Part shown: in pieces, positions 6,690 to 12,841 of the stretch
Layout of the letters: each line of letters opens with the position of its first letter
Position numbering within the stretch: the stretch's first letter is position 1
Assembly: GCA_003024985.2 (NCBI GenBank)
Contig: PXIH01S0000388.1
From: Euperipatoides rowelli
Taxonomy: Eukaryota; Onychophora; Udeonychophora; Euonychophora; Peripatopsidae
Reading direction: 5' to 3' (one strand)
DNA length: 12,841 bases
The notes under the pieces: model-generated
The model's input: the letters and a program-made list of their open reading frames with translations, nothing else
The model's database searches: none
What the model was told of the DNA's origin: nothing
Translations under genes and position numbers: made by a program

Positions 6690-6822
6690 GCCGTACGACG
6701 ACGAAAAAAAATTTCATCATCCCTTAGCACCAGGGCTGCCCAGGGATCGAACCTATGACCCCTTTATATACAATAGCTCCGGCTGCAGCAGTAAACTAAA
6801 TCGCTGGACCACCGGATCTGTA
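6690..6822 (-). mobile_element. tRNA-derived SINE-like fragment
   Basis: On the minus strand the sequence reads TGGTCCAGCG at 6811-6802, close to a tRNA A box. About 48 bases later it reads GGTTCGATCCC at 6753-6743, a canonical B box of an RNA polymerase III promoter, inside CATAGGTTCGATCCCTGGG. The order, spacing and orientation fit the tRNA-related head of a SINE. The middle cannot fold into a tRNA with normal arms, so a functional tRNA gene is unlikely. Downstream on the same strand is a non-tRNA body (GCAGCCCTGGTGCTAAGGG) and a T-rich stretch, after which similarity cannot be followed. The ends and any target duplication were not resolved. The plus-strand open frame across this segment (6688-6894) is a by-product. 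Confidence 0.5.
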
Positions 6823-6829
6823 CAAATAT

Positions 6830-7873
6830 TTCTTATTCACTCAATAAATAATAATATTAATAATCCAATTCTAGTCTTAACTGAGTTCAAGTAAAAACAA
6901 ACACCCTTAACATATTCAACAATAAAAGAAAATACTTAAACTTTATTCTTGAAAATATTTAAAAGATGGTAATACTGTGTAACCGCACACCTCCGGAAAA
7001 AATGTCCTGGTTAAGATTAAGAATATTTCAAAGAGAAAAAATTACTACAATTATGTTCGATAACAATTTACTAATTTGTTCTTGATTAGGATAAATGTCC
7101 AGAAGTATAGATGTTCACCTCTGTCCCAATTTAATTAGTTTATTTTTGTTTCAATCATTTTAAAATTTGTAATGAGTTTTTTTTTCCAACATAATATTCT
7201 CAGCAGACAGTTGACAAACATTTTTTTTTAACAGCGTTGTAAATAAATTATTGAAAATTGTATTAAATTAACCAGGAAGACCCCCCCCCCCCCCAAATAA
7301 GAAGTGAGCCTTCTTTTAAAGTGTTCCAGAACCGGACATCATCATACTATGTTTAGGTATTGAGAAAAAGTCATACCTTTAAGAAACAAGAAGTCGGTCA
7401 TCTTGAAATTTGAGTGAGTGACCTTTGACATAGATTGTTCTGAAAACAAAACCATTTCACTATCAATCATCAGATTGGAGGATTGCTTTTGAAAGGAACT
7501 AATAAAATATATTGATTTCCATTCTTCAGTGAGCATTTTATATAATTTTCTCATTCCTATTTACAGTTTTAATGTTGTTTCCAAAATGTCTATTGATGGC
7601 CCGAACATACAGTATGTAGCCTATTGTTCAACTGAAACATCCAAAATACTTATGGAAAAACTTAATTTATCACAGCTCACTTCCTAATGTTCTAATCCAT
7701 TTCTTATAGCTCCCCTTATCTACAGGCAATAAGCCACATGTTATAATTATAAGCTATCAAGTTTGTTTCCAACAGTTTAAGAGCCTCTATCTTTCAATTA
7801 TCTTTCCACCCACATCTTATATTTTAAAATTTGACCACTTTATTCTCCTTCCTATCAAGCAACTGACCATATA
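6830..7873. other. AT-rich non-coding stretch
   Basis: No gene supported. A pure C-run of 14 bases lies at 7281-7294. A minus-strand open frame at 7342-7554 (70 codons) has unremarkable, Phe/Met/Ser-rich content and no recognisable motif; it is left uncalled because such lengths occur by chance here. Confidence 0.5.
7281..7294. repeat. Poly-C tract (14 C)
   Basis: Fourteen uninterrupted cytosines in a region otherwise around 70% A+T or more. A simple-sequence tract that is likely length-polymorphic and prone to sequencing error. Confidence 0.9.
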
Positions 7874-8635
7874 AGGGCACTAAAAGTTGGAATCTCGTTT
7901 CTTGTTACTGCCCATGTCAAAATATTTCTGCCGTGTCAAACGTTTTTTATGATATTTTTTGTAAAAATAAAAAGGTTCCACCCGCATCAAATTCTTTCCA
8001 TATATTAAGAAAGTTTTTGATCGACTTAAACTGCCAAATTCCTAAAAAATATAATTACAATGCAAATAAATTTGCAATATAGCCCAGTTATTATATTGCA
8101 TGTGCATAAAAATAATACTAGAGATCAGTAAGTGAATGGAGGTGAAGGGAGCCCAGGGTGGAGACATTCCTATTAGCTACATTATGAAAATGTAGTCGGG
8201 GGTGTGGTTAAGCATCATTTTGGTTCACTTGCACATTAAAAATCATGGTAGTTCTTAACTTATTATAGTAATATTTTTTTTAGAATTATGAATGTAAAAT
8301 TTGTTTTAATAATATATAGAAATAAATATATTCTTATCTCGATTATTCTTTCTCAGTTTCTATAGAATATAAAGTTTAAGATGATTTCCAAAGTAGTTTA
8401 TGTAAATAATTACCCGTAAGCTAACAAGTTTTTTTTTAAAAGAAGATGTAAATCTAATTTATTGTTCCAATTTAATTAAAAGCCTATAGGTTACTTAAAA
8501 TTTTACTTTTTTTTTTTAAAAAAAAAAGGGAGCTTCCCTCATCTAAAAATTTGAGTTAATAAAAAAAACCCACCCTCCTGCATCTAATATTTGAAAATTA
8601 ATTGCCAGAAACTATATTCTAACTTTTAGTGCCCT
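7874..8635. mobile_element. Possible old non-autonomous element (31-bp TIRs)
   Basis: The ends are inverted repeats: AGGGCACTAAAAGTT at 7874-7888 is the exact reverse complement of 8621-8635. The match continues inward to about 31 bases (7874-7904 against 8605-8635) at 27 of 31 positions. Beyond that a weaker match involves TCAAAATATTT/CAAATATTAGA. The 762-base interior has no transposase-like frame. No clean target duplication was seen outside the ends (left flank CCATATA, right flank AACTTAA), so boundaries are uncertain. It could be a diverged MITE-like element or two inverted fragments of one dispersed repeat. Confidence 0.4.
8073..8100. repeat. 9-bp stem-loop
   Basis: TGCAATATA pairs perfectly with TATATTGCA across a 10-base loop (GCCCAGTTAT). 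It lies inside the possible element at 7874-8635. Confidence 0.4.
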
Positions 8636-8639
8636 AACT

Positions 8640-11550
8640 TAAGCTTCTTAGCCAATTTGAGCCAAATTGTTATTACAGTTTGGAAAGAGATAAAGTGCAA
8701 TCACACACACAAACAAAAAGAAAAACTTTGAAAAATATTATATGATAGGACTACGACACATTTTGCCATCAGAGAAAAAATTAAATGATACTCATATGCC
8801 AGCAAACAACAATTGGCAATTTTAGCACCAATATTCTTACATTTTAAAAAGCTGTCCTCACTCACATGAAATATGCACCTGAGGCAGCTGCCTCTCACAC
8901 TCAGGTCATGGTCTTAATAATAGTTTGTACTGGCAGTCTGTGTTTCAGTCATGATACTCGTACAGGATAGCAAACTACTATTTATACAATAAAATAGTAA
9001 ATTAGACTAAACAGTGGAGAAAAGGACCCACCTACAACATAATTGAAAGAAGAAAAATAAATAAGCTGATAAAAGTAATATTTTTTTTTAATTTGGTAAG
9101 GACCATCCTTTCCTGAATTTTCATCATCTCCTCCCCAAACAAGTTTAATTGATTGTGCCTAAATAACTGAAATGTAAAAAATAATATACTGTAGGCCAAT
9201 ATTTAGCATTCCTTTTTTGCCTTTAGAACTTCCAATTACAAAAACATGCTTTAAATCTTAAAATTAATATTTAATTTTTCTATTCAGTATATTTTCTCTA
9301 GTTTTGTTTCTTTTCATGATTATTTTATTAGATTAACTGATTTTCTTAAAACATTTAAATTATATACTACCTATCAGTATTTAAAAAAAAAGATTTAAAT
9401 ATTTGAGAAAAAAACCTTTCTTCAAATAGTGTTTTTCATGAAATTTATCTTAAATCCAATATTTGATCTGTGTGGGTGATAGATATTTGAAAGGATTAGC
9501 ATGAAAAGACTTAAGTGAATGTATATAAATTCTTGATCAATAGCAGAAAGGTAAATATGCCAGAATTTGAAAGAAACTTAATTGGTAAGAAGATGGTTAA
9601 TATTGTGTTTGATTAACTTAAAATGATAAGTTTCTTTTTAAGTTATTTCAGATCATTTTTTACTTCTTTTAGACAATTGTAATAAATTGGTTTCCTAGAT
9701 GTTAATGCAGTTTCATTGGCTCTAATGTATTTCCTGTTTCTAATGAAGAAGTAAATCAGTGAATATTTGCAATCGACTTTTATTGAGATCACTCTGTAGA
9801 TTAAAAATGAACACTATGAGTTTTCATGTGTTTACTTTGTCCATCTACTGTATCTTAAAAATGTTATAATTATAATAAAATTTTAGTGAGGTTCTACAAG
9901 TATTAATGACTAAAGGGAAGATTGATATTAAAGTAAACCAAATTTGAATAAATTGATTAAATTTCAATATTCTTTTTTTCAATTGAATTTCTGTCATTAT
10001 GAGAGATTTTCTATTTACTTTACAAGTATTTACAAAGGAAATATTATCTTGTATTGATTACAGATATATTTATTTTGTCTTTACAAATTCATTATTTTAT
10101 CATTACAATAAATTTCATGTTTAAACTTCTCTGAAGTTTCTGAATTTTTAGTTTAAATTATAGCCAATAAGAAATTGAATTTGTATCGTTTGATTTGAAG
10201 TCTGAATGGCTACCGATATGTCATAGAACAATTTCAACAAAATCTGTGTAAAAGTTTAGTTAATTTTTCTAAAATATGATGAACTTGACCTAAAAGTTAC
10301 CCAAATTTGGGGCAATAAATTATGTCAAATTGATACTCAAAATAGTAAATATTATATTAAGCCAATTAAAAACATCTGCTTTGCATTTATAAATAACTAG
10401 AATAATCAATTAATTTTAAACAGAAATTTTTTTAAATATGTAATAGTCTAGATGTCAAATTTTATAATTTTTGAATTATTACAGATAAAATGTCATAGAG
10501 AGTGCATTGATGTAGACATGAAGAAATGCAATTGTTAATTTTTTTTAGCATTATATGGAAATTGAAATGATAGCCTTTTGTAATTGCACATTAAACAATT
10601 AAATGTTTAAAAAAAAATAAGATTTAAAATTACAGATGTTCTTTATTAGTTTGCATACAGTACATGAAAAATTACAGATGTTCATGTTATTTAGAAAATC
10701 TGGGAAATGTGCCCTAACTAACAAACATGTCATCTGTTAGGATAACAGGTCGTGGGAATCTTCTCAGTTCTTGCTATTATAAGTTTCAAACCAAATACAT
10801 CTTCAAAATATTAGAATTATTTAGGAGACTCATTAAAATAATATATATTTTTTAATATAATGCTGAAAATTAGAATCATTATAAAAAAGCATCATGTGAA
10901 TTTGGTTATCCCCAAAAATAAATAATTTTTTTTAAAAATTTGATTTTTATGCTTTAATGTTTTGATGCTCAAAAGTTGGCTAAAAATTAAGAAATTAATA
11001 ATTTATAACCCCATCACAAAATGTCCTTAAATTCACCTGCTATTGTTGGCTGTTTAAAAAAATGCCATTATAACAATCAAATAACGTGGAAATAAATTCT
11101 GATTTCTCTTCTATTTAATCATACTTTTAAAATATTGCATTTTTACAGCTTAAAAATAGAGAAAATATTACAAATAATAGAGCCAAGTCTTCCCATCTGT
11201 ACATTACCAGGTCAAACCTGTATTCTTAAATATTCCTATTCAGTTACTCTTAAATATTTGGTAAATATTATGAATTTTATTCACCTTCTTTCTTTAATAA
11301 TATTAACATTGTATAGCTCGAAAATATATTTAAAAAAAATAATTATTTTAAACCATTCACAATAAATCCTATACAGTTCAATAGGGCACTGCAGTCACTA
11401 TTCATAAAAACAACCCTTCAAAATAAAATATTATTCTTAAAGGCTCCTTTCACTTTTTCATTCTAAAGTTATTTATAGATAATTAGAAGGAAAAAAGTGT
11501 TCTATCAATTTTAATAACATTGCTATAGTTTAGCCTTCAAAAATGGCTTC
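8640..11550. other. Very AT-rich non-coding stretch
   Basis: Nearly 3 kb with stops in all frames and only short chance frames (for example minus 8701-8898 and plus 11135-11365, neither with a recognisable motif). Local details are a CA-run at about 8701-8710 and a 16-base direct repeat, AAAATTACAGATGTTC, at 10626-10641 and again at 10668-10683. It is consistent with a large intron or intergenic DNA. Confidence 0.6.
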
Positions 11551-11571
11551 AAAGCAGTGATTAAATTGACA

Positions 11572-11580
11572 CCCCCCCCC
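11572..11580. repeat. Poly-C tract (9 C)
   Basis: Nine cytosines followed by TCAAGAAG. It lies about 35 bases upstream of the candidate exon at 11615. Confidence 0.8.
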
Positions 11581-11614
11581 TCAAGAAGATTTCTTTTATT
11601 GTATTACTTTGTAG

Positions 11615-11689
11615 GCCATGGAGCTAATTTACATCCAAACATTATCAGCAAAACACACAAAGGTTTTCAAACAATTGGGATCTCGATGG
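11615..11689 (+). other. Candidate 75-bp coding exon
   Basis: The left boundary follows TTCTTTTATTGTATTACTTTGTAG (11592-11614 region), a good pyrimidine-rich 3' splice site. The right boundary is TGG|GTATGT at 11689/11690, a strong 5' splice site. The enclosed 75 bases (25 codons exactly) are open in two frames, reading either AMELIYIQTLSAKHTKVFKQ or HGANLHPNIISKTHKGFQTI, and are less AT-biased than the flanks. The second frame stays open past the donor to a TAA at about 11749-11751, so a terminal-exon reading is also possible, with AATAAA-like words after it (about 11778 onward). No protein family is recognised. Confidence 0.3.
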
Positions 11690-11751
11690 GTATGTCAGAA
11701 TATCATCAATATCAAGATGAAAATGCCAGCCCGTCATGCCATAAAGATTAA

Positions 11752-12470
11752 ATCTCTGTATGCAAAAATATTCATAAAAAATAAAATAAAACTAATGATT
11801 TAAAAATATGAACTAAAAGACATCATACAATCAGAATGCAAAGTTAGATTGAAAAATATTATATTTAGATGTATTTGCCAACCAATATCCCCAATGTAAA
11901 CAGGGTTTTTTTTTTTTTTGGCGGGGAAGGGGGGATTTTACACATCTTAGAATTGCTTAAACAGATTTGCCTGAGGCAATGTTAGGTGACCTTTATATAT
12001 AATTGTCCAATAAAGATACCTTTTACATAAAAAAATGAGAAAACAATTTATCATGTGATTTAATAAGAAATACATTCTAAAGCAAAGCTTGCAGGCGTTT
12101 GAAACGCATCACCGAAGTAGACTTCTTATAATAAAGCTAATCTTTGAAGCTGAATATTAGAGAGACCAGACAAGCTAGAAATATTTTAACAGGAGATTAA
12201 TCAGCTGTTATTTATGAACATAGAAAAGTGCATGATAAATTAATTATATGAAGAGATAATTTATAAACTCAATTTTCAGAAGTTTGTATCAAGATAAAGC
12301 ACCATCTAGGTAATTATTCATTGGGTAAATATTTCAGTCGATGATAAAAATTTATTTTCTTAATTCTAAATTAATTTTAAAGCATAAAAATAAATAAAAT
12401 TAAAGTACAATAATTAAAATATACTTAAAAAGGATCAGGTTTTATTTAAAATGATTTTTAAAGATATGAT
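11752..12470. other. AT-rich non-coding stretch
   Basis: It includes a 14-T run at about 11906-11919 followed by GGCGGGGAAGGGGGG. It also includes a short less AT-rich patch at about 12088-12122 (GCAGGCGTTTGAAACGCATCACC) in which GCGTTTGAAACGC is a 13-base inverted repeat with 6-base arms. No gene seen. Confidence 0.5.
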
Positions 12471-12748
12471 AAAGAAACAACCACAAACCAAAAGATAAAG
12501 CACATATTATAACATATTTCTTTTATTATGAAGAGTAAAACCAAATATATTTTCTGGCTTACACATTGCCGTTCTCAAGGTCTAGTACTAAAAGTTGAAA
12601 AAAAAAACATTTAATTTTTGTCCACTTGAAGTAATAGACTTTGAAAACGGCATGCTGTAAGGCAGAAAATATATTTGGTTTTACTCTTTATAATAAAAGA
12701 AATATGTTACAATATGTGCATTACCTTTTGATTTGTTGATGTTTCTTT
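12471..12748. repeat. Long imperfect hairpin, arms about 118-128 bp
   Basis: The arm from 12471 to 12588 aligns without gaps to the reverse complement of 12631-12748 at about 104 of 118 positions. Weaker pairing continues for about 10 bases toward a loop of roughly 40 bases. The best blocks are CATATTTCTTTTATTA and GTAAAACCAAATATATTTTC. Because the arms are adjacent and equal in length, a transcript across the locus would fold into one long double-stranded stem. Neither arm codes for protein. No clear target-site duplication was found at the outer ends. It is either a foldback/MITE-type element or a hairpin-RNA source. Confidence 0.85.
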
Positions 12749-12841
12749 TCCTAAATAATGGTTTAATGCACTGGAAGATAGTAGTTTACTTTAATGATAA
12801 TGATGGTATAAATGTGAAATCTTAGTGAGCTTTTCTTCATC
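12749..12841. other. Right edge, no feature seen
   Basis: AT-rich DNA after the hairpin with nothing recognisable before the window ends. Confidence 0.5.

Noticed and set aside
6743-6811. A functional tRNA gene on the minus strand
   Set aside because: A and B boxes are present, but the acceptor and anticodon arms do not pair convincingly, so a SINE-type relic fits better.
7342-7554. 70-codon minus-strand frame as a small gene
   Set aside because: No recognisable motif or splice context, and frames of this length are expected by chance in a window this size.
8508-8529. T-run followed by A-run as a terminator hairpin
   Set aside because: It is simple-sequence DNA in a eukaryotic AT-rich region with no gene ending there.

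Overview
This is an AT-rich, gene-poor stretch of a eukaryotic nuclear genome, most likely from an insect. The reasons are base composition, abundant homopolymer and short A/T tracts, no operon-like packing of open frames, splice-like signals around short CpG-bearing islands, and a Tc1/mariner-type DNA transposon whose transposase wording is typical of insect elements. A hemimetabolous insect such as a cockroach or termite is a guess from the transposase type and scattered TAGGCCTATA-like words; the sequence does not prove it. No intact host gene, tRNA, rRNA or CRISPR array was found.

Layout. 1-2040 is non-coding, with a small hairpin (606-659), a degenerate purine-rich repeat cluster (about 790-1075), a pair of 24-bp direct repeats (about 1190 and 1678), and a 53-bp CpG-bearing island that looks like a short exon (1548-1600). 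2043-3715 is the best-supported feature: a 1,673-bp mariner-like transposon flanked by TA dinucleotides, with very long terminal inverted repeats (about 320 and 298 bp) around a transposase gene that fills the interior. The transposase is dead: two in-frame stops and four inferred one-base frame changes. The catalytic spacing can still be read and is DD41D-like. The left terminal repeat carries an 83-bp near-perfect palindrome that the right one lacks. Immediately downstream (about 3752-4009) is a weak trace of decayed coding sequence.

4161-4550 is a minisatellite of about 81-87-bp units. 4770-5020 holds an old two-copy 126-bp duplication, and 5210-5299 two back-to-back hairpins. Around 6690-6822 (minus strand) lies a tRNA-derived, SINE-like segment with A and B boxes. 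7874-8635 is bounded by 31-bp imperfect inverted repeats and may be an old non-autonomous transposon. 8640-11550 is extremely AT-rich and featureless apart from small repeats. 11615-11689 is a second candidate exon, with a good acceptor and a GTATGT donor. 12471-12748 is a 278-bp imperfect hairpin with arms about 88% identical, either a foldback/MITE-type element or a hairpin-RNA locus.

The window therefore reads as intron or intergenic DNA built largely from decayed repeats. The most interesting points are the asymmetric palindromic arm of the transposon, the splice-like signals that bracket its transposase, and the long hairpin at the right end.
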